From Daphnia carinata (Eukaryota; Arthropoda; Branchiopoda; Diplostraca; Daphniidae), in assembly GCF_022539665.2 (NCBI RefSeq), contig NC_081334.1, positions 2,480,001 through 2,544,000 of the forward strand: DNA of 64,000 nt, written 5' to 3'. Each line of letters starts with the position of its first letter. Within the stretch, counting starts at the first letter, position 1. Shown piece by piece: positions 1 to 15,300 of the stretch. Both the position numbers and the translations under genes were made by a program. Below the pieces are notes generated by a model. It saw nothing but the letters and a program-made list of their open reading frames with translations. It was not told where the DNA came from and made no database searches.

Positions 1-872
1 ATAAATTAGAAACCAGAAAATTTATCAAGTTAGTAAATAGCAAACTAAAAGTAAAAATTAATATACATGGAAATAAAAAATTTTAGTTTTCTTTTAAATC
101 ACCAAAAAGACTATAACGCTACAGACATCTTGAGAAGGTACTACCGACACCAAACAGATAGGCTATAACTTAGAGAGGTTTAATGGACAAATGTGTTTTT
201 GATGCCTACGGGTTTCATTCCATGCTTACTAAAAAAGAGATACGGATGTTTTAAGCGGTTACTGAAATTGGTATAAAGCATATCGTTTTCTCGTCAGCCA
301 TGTAGATTGGTATAGCTTAACGATGTACTAGCTATATTAAACTGTTTTGTAAGTGCGTCCTAATGACCGTTCAGCATTCTCGTTGTCATACATCGTTATT
401 CTGCCTGTCTTGGCAAAAAGATTTACCACAATTTATTTCGAAATATATCCTACTAAACTGGTAACGAATTGACAAACAAAATTGTTCGGGCTAGTACTAG
501 TAAAAACCGTTAGGTGTCTCTACTTTTCTTGTAAAAAGTACACCTTTTGGCTCGGTTAACATAGCAGGCCTTGTTAGTATACAGTTAATGCGTTGTGTAA
601 GGTCAACTTGTTCCCCGAAATAAGTTGCCCGAATAACGCGTTAATTTGTGTAAATTATTGTCTAAATGTTACAACTGCTGTGACGCTAACTGCTGGGTGA
701 TTGTTATCTGGTACTGTTTATACTCCGGGCATTTCAAGGAAGGGTGTGGTGCAGTAGTGGAATCCCCGTTTTTGTTTTCTTCGTTATCCATTATCGAACG
801 AAAAGATATTGCTGTTCTATTCCATCCTTATCGACTCATAGACAGATCCGTCAAAACAATGGAAGATATGTA
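1..872. other. AT-rich upstream region of the SOCS gene
   Basis: No recognisable coding exon is seen. The sequence is AT-rich and probably holds the promoter, 5' UTR and perhaps a 5' intron of the SOCS gene downstream. A short open frame from about 646 starts on a non-ATG codon and shows no protein similarity I recognise. A possible 3' splice site ends near 894 (TATGTCGGCAG), which would place the start codon at 921 in a second exon. Confidence 0.4.
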
Positions 873-920
873 ATGGGGGTTTGTTTATGTCGGCAGCTCT
901 CATCCATTGAATTGACAAAA

Positions 921-2406
921 ATGGCTGAAGCCCATAATCCAGTAGGCTGCAACTGTGCAACCAAACCTTCTTCATCTTCAGCAATTTGTGCTACTTGCCA
1001 TCCATCACTAAACCAAGTTTCGGAAAATACTGAGACATCTCCAAGTCAAGGAGCTGTCCCACGTGAAAGTGTACCAAGAAGAACTTTTCGTAATCTTTCT
1101 CTAGGATGCAGGAAATCCTCTAAATCTAAAGAAAAAACTGAAAAATCTAGCAAATCCAAGCTTTCATGGACTCTCAGTTGGAGACTGAAGTCTCCAACAT
1201 CTCTTAAAGTAGAAGCAACTGCACCACAGGAGCCCATGATTGATCTTGCAAGATTCAATCCATCTGATTATCCAGTTGAAGGTGTATAATTAGTCCATTG
1301 AAACATATACTTTTATCTGGATAGATGCTAAATTTCACCTTTCAATTAAAAATTCTAGATAAAGATGAAGTGGCCAGGATAGCAAGAGCAAGAGAAATAG
1401 CTGAAGGCATAGAAATGGAAATTGAATCTCTACCATCTTGCTACCGTCTACAGAGTGATGATACTGAAGAGAATGCTGTAGCAAAACCTCAAGCTGAAAT
1501 GCCACCAGCTGAGTCAACTGTTGTAGAACCCCAGTTGGAAAGCAGGGTCACAGTTGCTCCGCAGCCTAACCTGAGTGCTTCACTGATAGAAGGACTAACT
1601 GTATTGCTCCACAGATCCCTTGCGATTAGTATGGATTCTCAACGAGCATGGAATGTTTTGACGCACGGAGATTTACACTTCCTTGTTCAACACTTTCATT
1701 GGCATCAGCATCAACATGGACCTCAAGTAATTACTTAGTTCTTTTGATGTAAGGATTCAGCTTCTTACACTTATTTTTATTAAAGGGTATGTTTACACTA
1801 ACCCCGAGAAATGGAGATACTGCATCTTCAAACATCACTACCGTTGAACTAGAAGTTGATGCACAAGGCACCGAATTTCTGCGCCAAGCTCATACCCAAG
1901 TGGATTATTTGCATTGTTTAGTCCCTGATTTATTAGATATTACCAAGTGCTCTTTTTACTGGGGAAAAATGGATCGTTACGAAGCTGAGCGGTTACTTGA
2001 AAACCGACCAGACGGAACTTTCTTGTTGCGAGATTCCGCACAAGAAGAATATCTTTTCAGTGTCAGTTTTCGACGGTACAATCGATCGCTTCACGCGCGA
2101 ATAGAACAGTGGAATCACAGATTTAGTTTCGATTCCCATGACCCGGGAGTTTACAGCTCACCCACTATCCTGGGACTTATTGATCATTATAAAAATCCCG
2201 AATTGTGCATGTTTTTCGAACCGACACTGACCTTACCTCTTCACCGGAACTCCCCGTTCACGCTGCAACATCTCAGTCGAGCAGTAATCTGCAGCAATAT
2301 CACGTATGATGGAGTTAATGCACTAAATCTACCCAGAGCGCTTAAACTTTATTTGAAAGAATATCATTACAAGCAAAGGATCAGAGTTCGTCGTCTTGAT
2401 GGGTAA
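921..2406 (+). CDS. Suppressor of cytokine signalling, SOCS4/5 (Socs36E) type
   Basis: Three exons, 921..1281, 1359..1726 and 1786..2406, join in phase to 449 aa. The C-terminal third holds an SH2 domain (about residues 300-395) with the phosphotyrosine pocket motif FLLRDS, then a SOCS box (about 405-449). SOCS proteins bind phosphotyrosine on receptors or JAKs through SH2 and recruit elongin B/C and Cullin-5 through the SOCS box, damping JAK/STAT or EGFR signalling. The tail around LKEYHYK is characteristic of SOCS4/5 and fly Socs36E. The conserved Cullin-5 box LPLP reads LNLP here. The N-terminus is long and serine/lysine-rich, with a conserved-looking ARFNPSDYP segment that continues across the first intron. 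The start is uncertain: ATG 921 has a good context (AAAATGG), but an in-frame ATG at 873 would add 16 residues. The gene is tail-to-tail with UFD1. Confidence 0.9.
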
Positions 2407-3026
2407 AGCAAAAATTCAGTAATTCTCGCTCTTATCATCTAAGGTTCATGGCGATTTACTACATTGTCTTCCTTTTATTTTGGGCATCGTATTTCTGTTT
2501 TGTTTAAAACGCGGTTCTTGTTAAGATCGAAATTGATTTTAACCTATTACATGACTATCAGTATCTTTACGTATTGAAATGTATTAGATTTTTTTGTGTT
2601 TGATGAATCACTTTATATTTTGTGCAACATATTTACGCTAAAAGAACGTATTGGTGACTGTATGCATTTTGTACATAGGGATTGTTAAATGACTGTACAG
2701 ACAAAAATTGATCTTTCTGGTTTAGACGGTTTCGTATTTTATATTGCTTACATGTACTTAATCTTACTTTCTACATATTAATACAAAGCGGAAATTCCTT
2801 GAACAGTTACGTGGAACTAAATGTTTGGGAATCATTTCCCTGCTAGATTGGGCAAACTTCTGGTTGCCTTACGTCGCCCCATGGGAAGAAGAAACAAAAA
2901 AGTTAATTCGTTTTCAAATCGCTTTGACGTCGAAGGTGGATGGAACCATAGCGTGCTAATGTCAAAATGTTTTAGTTTTATGCTTTCAGACTATTGTTTC
3001 AACGTATGGTGAGAATAGTCATAGAA

Positions 3027-3032
3027 AATAAA
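3027..3032 (+). other. AATAAA polyadenylation signal (SOCS)
   Basis: The canonical hexamer lies about 620 bp after the SOCS stop codon and is the last one before the converging UFD1 gene. The stretch 2407-3234 otherwise looks like the AT-rich 3' UTRs of the two convergent genes. Confidence 0.5.
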
Positions 3033-3204
3033 TAGCCAAAAAGATAAAGGAGAATAGCATAGCAATACACCTATAGAGAAGCCCACTACGTAACCTCTGA
3101 GCATACAACAATAGATTTGAGACACCTTACAACTGTAAATATCAATTTCGTAATTCATTTTTGTACCCGTATGGGAATACGCAGTAGCGGGAATAGAAAA
3201 TACG

Positions 3205-3210
3205 TTTATT
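3205..3210 (-). other. AATAAA polyadenylation signal (UFD1)
   Basis: TTTATT on the plus strand is AATAAA on the minus strand, 25 bp past the UFD1 stop. This gives a very short 3' UTR. The two convergent polyA signals are under 200 bp apart. Confidence 0.6.
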
Positions 3211-3234
3211 TTGACTTATGGAAGAAGATTCATT

Positions 3235-4754
3235 TTAAACTGTTTTCGCTTGGCGCAAAGATTTTCCAGCACCTGAGAAAGCTTCGAAGGTAGAAGTTTC
3301 AGCAGATTCCTTTTTTTTGTCATCATCTTTCTTTGGGGCTCGAATAAACTTGAGGCTACCGAATTGGTAATCATAGTCAGGTACGCCTCGTTTATAACTA
3401 GCTTTAATAAGAGGGGGCTCATCTTCTTTGACTTTTCTTACTTTCCCGTCCAACCTGATAAAAAATTTGGAAAGTATTGAGCAATAGAGCGACGATTTCA
3501 ACTTCGAAAAGTTGTTCAATAGGAATCTAAACTTCGTATTAGCGGGAAAATGTCAATACTCTATCGAAACGTGATTTTGAAATTCCGACCTCTGCGACTC
3601 GAACTATCAATAAACTTTAGAGAAAATTTTACCTGATTCCTTGTCCAGCAAAGGCTACAAATCCTTGATCTTCGGGCTCGTAAGTTATTGGCTCAATGGT
3701 ATCCATGTGTTCTTCCTGATTTTCTTTCACAATTTTCTTAGGTTCAGAGTATCCCACAGGCGGAGCGAACTCTACATTCATATCACATTCGATAATTGAA
3801 ACAGCATTTCCTGGTTTCGTCTCGAGGACCCGTAGCTCATAAACTTTTTCATTGTAAGTGATAGCAACAACATCCCTGGTGTGTACAGTAAATTAAACTG
3901 GAGTAAGATGAAAAATAGATCATGACTTTTTTTCCATATTTACCCAGTAGTAAGACATGCAAAGTTTCTCAGTGCATTTTCCAACACAGCTTTAGGATTG
4001 CTTATATCCAGAAAATCCTCAGACTGAGGTTGAAACTTTGAGAATGTAGCAACAGGCAATGATGCACTTTCTATATTAAGTAAATCACCTTCATCCAAGA
4101 AAAGATTTTGCATCATCTAATATATAAATACAATAGATTTGTGGGAATTTTATGAACATTTAAGATGAACTTACCCAGTAAGGTAGGTATATTTTACCTT
4201 CGTCTGCAACAAATTCTAATACTCCACAATGAGTAATACGTCCCTCTCTAGGGTTTGTCAACTTAAACAACATTGGGTACACAATATTGAGCCTTGTCAA
4301 CTGATCAAGGGCAGAGGGTGGCATTATGACTAGATAAAAAATAAAGAATAAACCAGAAGATAATCAGGCAGATAAAAGAATATCTATTTACTTTTTCCTC
4401 CTTTTTCAACATCTAGACGCTCCTGACCAGGCAACATGGAGACTGAATAACACCTAAACAAACCATTCTAAGTTCATTTTTGCATCACTTCAAATATTTT
4501 GTATAAGATTTACCTGTATTGTGTATTAAATGGCCGAGGCATTTCCAGAAAACCAAACCCGAACTGGATGTAAATAGGAAATAGCAATCAGCCACTTAAT
4601 GATTGATATGAATATCATAACATAAAAACATTTTATGTGATTTTATTTTTATATACTATTCTATTCTTATCTACCATAGAGAGTTTCGAAATGAAGAATC
4701 TCACCAGTTACGAAAAATGACACTTTAAAAAAATTTTGAGTTCATGCTTACCAT
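3235..4754 (-). CDS. Ufd1: UFD1, ubiquitin recognition factor of the p97/VCP-NPL4 complex
   Basis: Seven exons on the minus strand (4752..4754, 4514..4563, 4392..4453, 4175..4329, 3944..4116, 3633..3875, 3235..3454) join in phase to 301 aa, close to the usual 300-310. The double-psi barrel substrate domain fills roughly residues 15-195; hallmark strings are [40 protein letters not shown] and [11 protein letters not shown]. The C-terminal tail carries the short p97/NPL4-binding segments, including [11 protein letters not shown] and [15 protein letters not shown]1 with NPL4 delivers ubiquitinated clients to the p97 unfoldase for ER-associated and nuclear degradation. The start codon sits alone: the first coding exon contributes only ATG before a GTAAGC donor. 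The final intron, near 3455-3632, falls in the variable linker. The identification is firm. Confidence 0.95.
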
Positions 4755-6222
4755 TTTGTATTCTTTAATAGTAAACTATTACAATATTATCCTCCCGTTC
4801 TTCACAAATTTTGTCAACAAAGAACTGCCTGAAAACATTAGCCTGTTTACCTAGGGACCGGCTATATCGTGTGCTTGGAATATGGAATGATCAAGAGCAG
4901 AAGATATCACATGGAAATCACTGTGGAAACTCTGAGCAAAGGTCCTCCTCTTCCTCTTTTCCAACGAGCATCCATTTCTAATGGACTTGGGGGAGAGATG
5001 GGCGCACCTCGAGAGTATTCGGTGGAAACTGTTCCCTCAAAATATTTTACAGGAAATCGATGTATGCCTATCTATATAAATGTATACTTTGTATTTGAGG
5101 TAGTGATTGTTGTTGGTATGATTTGAGGTGAGTTTGACTGATAAGAAAATAAGAAATTTGCAAAAAAAAAATCAATATTTTATTAGACACAGAAGAACAT
5201 TTCCATCGTTCATTAGAAACGCTTACCAGTTTTCTTCCATGATTTACGCAATGGTGGAATCCACAGTCTATGGTCAACAGACTTCTTTCATGTCCACTCT
5301 CATGATGTAACAATACGGGACTCGAGGAGATTTCAGCCCTTATCACGGTGTATTACAATATTTTATAACAAAGAACTGTGTGACAATTAGAGGAAGGATA
5401 TGTATACAAAATCTACGATTTTTGTAACGAAATTGAAATTTATCGCTCCACATAGCATGCCCTCATTACCACTACCAATTTGCAGTATCAGAATTTGTCA
5501 AACCACCTCAGTTTGCTGTTTAAAATTTTTTTGTCGAAATTATTCGTGAACACAATACTAACCACAGATTCGTTCGGAAATTCTAATATGAAATAATTTT
5601 CATTTTTATTTGTGATATTATTAGCAGAACTTCACACATTAACCCATTCGCACCCACTAACAATCGAAAATGATAACCTCCAGAGAGCGACAAAAACCAA
5701 GGACTCAAAATACACTTACCACTCATCCCGCAAGAAGGCGGAACAATGTTGTAGCATGGTCACAAGATTTCAATCAACTTAGTACAGCACAGCCTTAGAG
5801 AGGAACCCTAGTTAGCAAAGGCAAACAACTCCCTTTGGCAAAGAGTCCCTCTTCTAACTATCGCTCAGATCAGAAGATTACGTATATACAAAGAGTTCTC
5901 AGCCAGATGGAGGGGATGAGCAGACGGGGGGAAATGCCAAATCAAAAGTGCAGTAAGATACACGAACAGAAAACGAAAAAAAGAAGTAAATATAAGGTGG
6001 GAGTCAAGACAGAAATGGGTAAGCTAAACAAGAGTCATATGATCAACTCCGTGAGCGTCTTTTGTTCCTAGAATTGGTCACGGTTCCCACTGTTCGTAAA
6101 AACCGCTAGTGAACAGCGGCAACAACCGTGAAAACTCTTTCTCTCCTCGACTCCCATTTTTTAGCGTAGAAGTTAAACGCGAAAATGGCAAAAGTTAAGG
6201 GAAAACTCGCAGAATAAAGAAG
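4755..6222. other. Intergenic region between UFD1 and CUL1
   Basis: No gene is recognised. Open frames at 4869..5126, 5068..5346 and 5835..6071 have no splice structure, no recognisable domain and low-complexity or lysine-rich translations. The left part should contain the UFD1 promoter and the right part the CUL1 3' UTR, since CUL1 ends at 6223. No clear repeat was seen by eye. Confidence 0.4.
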
Positions 6223-9526
<3,304 letters not shown>

Positions 9527-10343
9527 TGCACCTAAGGAGAAGATGTATAGTATAAGATTACCATCAAATTGCTCATGTTTCAATTACAATGTCCTATTGA
9601 AGAAATGAAATGGCTAGTGTTGGAAGAAGCCTGTAGTATTGTTTACCTTTTACATTACTTGACTTGGTCATTTCTAATCAATTTAAGCAGAGAATACATG
9701 ATAAATATCAAATATTACTAGTAAACCAGATCTTTTCCCAAACAAAATGCAGAAATAAACAATGGATAAAATTCAGAAAAAAGAAATTCGCATAGAAACT
9801 CATGGCAAAGCATCAGGCTTTCACCGTAAGACTTAAATATAAGACCTAGTCACCGGTAAATTCAATAACATAAACTGGTAGTGGTAGTATCAGCACTTGA
9901 TATTGTTTACTGGAGGTAAATAGCTAAAACTTACGTGATTGAAATTTGTTAGCTGCAAGTTTTTCTACGCTGATTGCTCCAACTTGATGGTTTTTTTAGC
10001 TCCCTTAGTCAATTATTACTGAAAACTGAATGCCATGTTGCCAGACGGCGAATTCGACAAAGAAAAAAAAAAAGAAAAGGAAAGCAGTAGCAGTCGCCAG
10101 TCGCCCCTCGCATGTTTGGGCCTCTCTCCAAAATGTTGCATATTTTTCTTTTGTCTAAAATTTGCTTCGGATTCTTCGTCGTGGAACATGATTAAGAATA
10201 TCTACAGAAAGCTTAGGGAGTCTCTTTCTGATGTAAAGACACATACAAACGTCCATGTTAAACTTAACCAGCAGTCCAACATCACAACTCGAGTACTACG
10301 TAAAAGAATGTAAAGATGTCCAACAAGGTTGGGTGAAACTGAA
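9527..10343. other. Divergent upstream region: CUL1 5' UTR and promoter of a small plus-strand gene
   Basis: This stretch should hold the non-coding first exon or exons and promoter of CUL1. On the other strand it should hold the start of the 46-aa gene at 10344. Short open frames occur from 10035 (lysine-rich) and from an ATG near 10189, but both end before 10344 and neither has a recognisable product. They may be upstream ORFs in the leader of the small gene. Confidence 0.35.
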
Positions 10344-10525
10344 ATGAAAGATGAAAAGGAAACCGAAGAACAAGTACGGGTCCATGAAAAGATAAAAGAA
10401 ATCTCGTGTCATTTTATGAATGGTAAGTATAGTTTTTTTAAATTTTTTTCATCCCATGTGTAGCTAGCACATACTCTGCGAAGGGGAAGTGCGATTACGA
10501 CTGGCTTAATCGTTATAGTAGATAA
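10344..10525 (+). CDS. Putative 46-aa microprotein, two exons
   Basis: Two exons, 10344..10422 and 10464..10525, join in phase through a consensus GTAAGT donor and a pyrimidine-rich TAG acceptor; the intron is only 41 bp. The product is 46 aa: a charged helix-like first half (EEQVRVHEKIKEI) and a second half with KGKCDYDWLNRYSR at the C-terminus. Two cysteines are present and no signal peptide or membrane segment. An in-frame stop upstream of the ATG means the ORF cannot be extended 5' in this exon. I do not recognise the family. The size and charge would suit a small mitochondrial or complex-assembly protein, but that is a guess. The gene is divergent from CUL1 and tail-to-tail with the TEX9-like gene (232 bp between stops). 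The unusually short intron is the main weakness. Confidence 0.4.
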
Positions 10526-10757
10526 TTTTGTGATGAAGCCAAAAATCTCCCCTATCGAAGTTAAACGTCTGAAATCTCATGCTGCACGTGCTATTATCTT
10601 AAAATTGTATTACGCAAGTACTATGATGATGAAATAAGACACATTCTTTTTTAACTTGAAAGGAAAAATGTCTGTTTCGCGCGTGGCAGACAAAACAGGA
10701 CTGCATTTAAAGGGGGTAGTAAAATAATTATATTTAGGAATGTGATTAGACTATGCT

Positions 10758-11947
10758 TTACAATAAGTTTTTCGACTGTTCCAAGCACGAGATTTGCCTT
10801 AATAAGTTATCGATTAGTAGTGACTGTTTCCGAATACACTTTAGCATTATGGGAACTTTGTTGACGGGATGATCGTCAATTTTATGTTGCTTTAACAACA
10901 TGAGGTCCGTCTTCGAATGCTCTAGCTTTTCGGCCAATTTCTCCTTGTCGGCTGTGACAAGAATCAACTGCTTAGCAATTCTTTCGATTTCCTATTAGAA
11001 ATACAGTTAAAACTTTTATCTTCTATTATTTGAGAGGTTTCGCATTTGTTATCCATACCTTTTGTAAAGACTTTCGCGCCTGTTCTTCCGATTTCAACTT
11101 CTCCATCGCTAATGCCACTTCTTTCTTGTTAGCGTCATAGAGCAGCTGCTTCGAATGAAGGGCACTTTTCATCTTTTTTACATTCTCCTTAAGATAAATT
11201 AATTCCTGCCTTTGTAGTTCTCTCTCTTCTTCCTGCAGAGTGATTAAAATGTCGTTTTTAAAAGAAAGAGAAAAGACAATTCAACAAACTAACCGATTTC
11301 TTCTGTTGTAGTTTTGTTGATTCCAATTCATTTTGCAGATCGCGTAAACGCTGGTTTAAATCTACTATGATTTGATGCTTATTCACTGCAGGTTTGTCAC
11401 GAGTGGTTGCACGCGTCAATGCGACTGTTGCGTCTGATGAAGTGTTCTTGTTGCTTTCTTTAAACTGATCCAGGACCTCAGTTTTGGATTTTTCTGCGTA
11501 TTGGGACTACATCGTTGGAGACGGAAAATATGAAATTAACAGGTCTGTTGGAAGTTTTTCACTTCTCCAGCAAATAGCGATTATTTTCACCACTGGAATA
11601 TGTTACGTGTTTTACATGAACGTCAAAAGAAATCAATTCTTTTTGTTTATCTTTGATAAAGAATAATTACTACTTCAACTAATATAACTATTGTATGAAT
11701 AATTGGCGTGATTTACGTTTTCGGAGTTTTTGGAATTATTTAGTTTGTTCACCATGTCGAATACAGCAGTCGTTTGTTGTTCTATTTGGTGATCTATCAA
11801 AAAGCCAAAACATTATGCATACGAGTAAGAAAAATCTGCAGTTTACAATAATTATATTTTGTCGAGCGTACTAAGATCTTGATAATGTCGAATGCTTGCT
11901 TCGAAATCGAGGCAGTCTGCAAGTGGTTTGTTTCGTAATAAAGGCAT
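10758..11947 (-). CDS. TEX9-like coiled-coil protein
   Basis: Five minus-strand exons, 11872..11947, 11717..11793, 11294..11506, 11059..11232 and 10758..10991, join in phase to 257 aa. Almost the entire product is predicted coiled coil: heptads run from about residue 75 to 190 with many K/E/Q. The N-terminus (DFEASIRHYQDLNHQIEQQ) and the C-terminus (RKQSLLIDNLLRQISCLEQ) resemble the ends of vertebrate TEX9, where a KQLKLIDVLKRQ-like segment closes the protein. TEX9 is a ciliary/centrosomal and testis-expressed coiled-coil protein of poorly defined function. This copy is shorter than the human one (about 390 aa). Coiled coils attract false matches, so the family call is tentative while the gene itself is well supported. 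It is head-to-head with PIP5K, 376 bp apart. Confidence 0.6.
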
Positions 11948-12323
11948 TTTACGTTTTTTTGTCTTGTATCTGTAAAACGCGGTGACTAATTTGGGTGGAT
12001 AAATGTAACGTAAATAGTATTAAAACTTGTAAAAAAGTGGAAAAAGTGCACTGAAAATTCATATAAGACGTTTGTAACAAGAAAACCTTAAATTCAGTCT
12101 AAACAACTCGTTGCCGCGGCAACCTCTTACTTTAGAAACCAGCTGATCGCTGTAGTATTAAAATACTAAACTAAATTTGTCCTAGTTTGTGTGAGGCGTT
12201 GAGTTGACGAGTTCTCTTCGTTCCTAAAGATTAGGGTGGACGTTTTAAAAAAATAAAACCCAACAGAATTCCATGTAACTCATTTGCAGTCGTCTTCAAA
12301 TCTTAAAATTCATTCTAAGTGGA
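11948..12323. promoter_or_regulatory. Putative bidirectional promoter, TEX9-like gene and PIP5K
   Basis: A 376-bp gap separates two divergent start codons. It must contain both 5' UTRs and both promoters. It includes a short CG-rich patch (TTGCCGCGGCAA near 12111-12122, itself palindromic). No TATA box is evident. The assignment rests on position only. Confidence 0.5.
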
Positions 12324-15300
12324 ATGAGCACAAGTTCGTCCGTCGTACAACTCGGTGCCGTTTCGTCCATGTCAGGCCCACATTCAATCTTGGAGATTGG
12401 CGAAAGAAACGAACAAACACCTTCGTCTTCAGAAAATGATACAACAGTTCACCAAGATGGTCCATCTCATACAGAGAGTAACCATAAAGAAGCAGCTAGA
12501 AGTTTAACTCCTATGAATCAGCATGATCCATCTTCCGATCCAAACGACTGCATTCCTCAACATGATGATGAGCTCAGTTCCTCTGAGGATGTTGCTACAG
12601 GTTCTAGTAAAAAAGAAAAGAGACCACCCCCGCTTGAGGTATGTTAAGCTTTTATGTTGATATATACAAAATAATTTCACATGTTTGCAAACCATTGTGC
12701 TTGTGCAATACAGCAAAAGAAACCCAAAGTTTTGCAATAGTAGTACATCTTGTGTTGTGTAATAGATTCTTAAAGCCCTTTTTTAAGGTTAATTTATTGT
12801 TTTAAATGCTCCTAGATGGCTCAAGATCCTTCTCTTGCAACGGGAGAGGGCCCAAAAACTCCTTTATCTCCACGAGCTAGATCTGCTGGTACATTAAAAA
12901 CAGATAGAGAAAAGAAACTTGGTCATCGGAGAGTAGGAGAGGGAGGTGAAGTGACATATAAAAAAGTGAGCAAGTTGTAGTATTTGGCTAGATGGCATAT
13001 CTATTATATTCTACCAAATTGATATACAGATTCACACTTCTCAAATTATGGGTTCAATTCAACTGGGTATCAGTCATGCTGTTGGAGGACTGGCATCAAA
13101 ACCTGAAAGAGACCTCTTGATGCAAGATTTCATGACTATTGAAACAACAAATTTTTATTCACAAGGATCACAGCTAACACCTGCACATCATTACTCAGAT
13201 TTTCGTTTCAAATCATTTGCGCCTATCGCCTTCCGATATTTTCGAGATCTCTTCGGCATTCAGCCCGACGACTTCTTGGTGTGTTACACGAAAAGAATTA
13301 TTTTTTTAACGATTTTCTTATTGTAGTAGCCGTACCATACTAATTAAGCTTATGTTTACAGTTATCGCTTTGCAACGAACCGCTAAGAGAATTGACTAAT
13401 CCGGGAGCAAGCGGATCTATTTTCTACCTATCGGCAGACGACGAATTCATTATAAAAACTGTACAACACAAAGAGGGAGAATTTCTTATGAAGTTGCTCC
13501 TTGGTTATTATATGGTACGAAATACTTCAACCTTAGCACGTACATGTCTAACTAATCATTATTTTGATTTCCTTAGAACCTTAATCAGAATCCTCGAACG
13601 CTATTGCCTAAATTTTTCGGATTGTATTGTTACATATGCAACTCGAAGAACGTACGGATGGTGGTTATGAACAATTTGCTACCATCTTCGATAAAACTTC
13701 ACGAGAAATACGATCTCAAGGGTTCTACATATAAAAGAAAAGTACGTTAGCTTAGTGTGTGGGGGGCATTTCATATGTTTAATTTATACAATTCTATTTT
13801 CCATTTATGAAAGGCTTCAAAATCAGAGCGGAGTAAAACAGTGCCCACTTTCAAGGACCTGGATTTCCTAGAACTTCATCCAGATGGAATCATGTTGGAA
13901 GCGGATACGTATAATGCTTTGATTAAGACGATTCAACGAGATTGTCGTGTTTTGGAAAGCTTTAAGATTATGGACTACAGCCTTTTAGTTGCAATTCACA
14001 ATCTGGATTTGGCAGCTAAAGAAGAAGCCGAGCGTCGTAGGAATAATTCTATTGGCGATGAAGATAGTGGAGAAGAGAATGGAGCTGTGGCAGGAACATC
14101 GTCTGGGGCAACAGGAACTACTCAACCCCCACCTTTAGTTCGTAGCCGCTCCATCAACCGTCAGAAATTGGTGGCTCATTCCACTGCTTTAGAAAGTATC
14201 CAGGCGGAAAGTGAACCCATTGACGAGGAAGACGATGTTCCGTAAGCTAATTTTGAAAACATCTTCACACATGATATCTGTTTATATATGATCATATCTT
14301 TCTGATTACCCTTCAACAGACCCGGTGGCATCCCAGCTCGTAACGCTAAGGGCGAAAGACTTTTGGTCTTTCTAGGTATTATCGACATTTTACAGAGCTA
14401 TCGGTTAAAGAAAAAACTTGAACACACACTCAAGGCCATGATTCATGATGGGGTATGTTTGTTTTCATTTGAATTTGCTCAAGTTTCTTTCTATTGAGTA
14501 TTATCATCATTTTTTTTAATCGAGCCCTAATGTTGTTACACTATTCTGTTTAGGATACGGTGTCGGTCCATCGTCCTGGTTTTTATTCGCAGCGATTCCA
14601 AAACTTCATGGCTAAGCAGGTCTTCAGAAAGGTGCCATCACGTAAGTCAAAATTGCTATTTTTTTTTCACTATGGCATTTGAGCTTCGTTCAAAGATTTC
14701 TTATCATGAGTTTGGTTGTCGGGATCTTCTACCTATCTTTCACTCTGATGTACACGGTATTTAACCTCAAAGAAAAGCAGTGCTTCAAGCTGTTTTCTTT
14801 TTCTTTCTTTCATTTTTTGAGGAAAAGTTGGTACAACGTAAACAAACAGCTTTTCCTTTCATAGAAATATTTCTATACGACTTACCTCTGCCGTTCTCGA
14901 TTTGTCCTTCTGTCTCTCTCTCTCTTTTCTTTTCCCCTGGATTCTATTCGAGTTCCCTTTGATGGGTTTTGGAAACTTAACTGTCGTTATCCTCCTCCTT
15001 GCCTAACTGTGTGGCATTTCCGTCTGCTCTTTATGTTTGTTGTTTTTTTCACGGCCTTTCTGACCTTTATGTCTTTCTTACTCTCTTTTCTCGTTTTCTG
15101 CCCTTCTAACTTATTGCTCGAAAAATACCGAATCAATTTACAAAAATCGGCTTGCAGTGGATTTGCCCGAGTTTAAAGGCAAACACCGTAAATTCCGCAA
15201 CTTGGTATCCAGCTACTTAGGTAAATGCTCCGTTTAGAACAATTCCAGCGTTCTCAAGTTTTTTCATTCGTCTATTCCGCACTTCTTTTTATTTTCAAAA

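Noticed and set aside
646..873. Two overlapping frames upstream of the SOCS start
   Set aside because: They begin on TTG or GTG codons, which are not expected starts here, and share no similarity with SOCS N-termini.
6075..6125. Hairpin around CTGTTC and GAACAG near the CUL1 3' end
   Set aside because: Only six paired bases. Expected by chance in a region this size.
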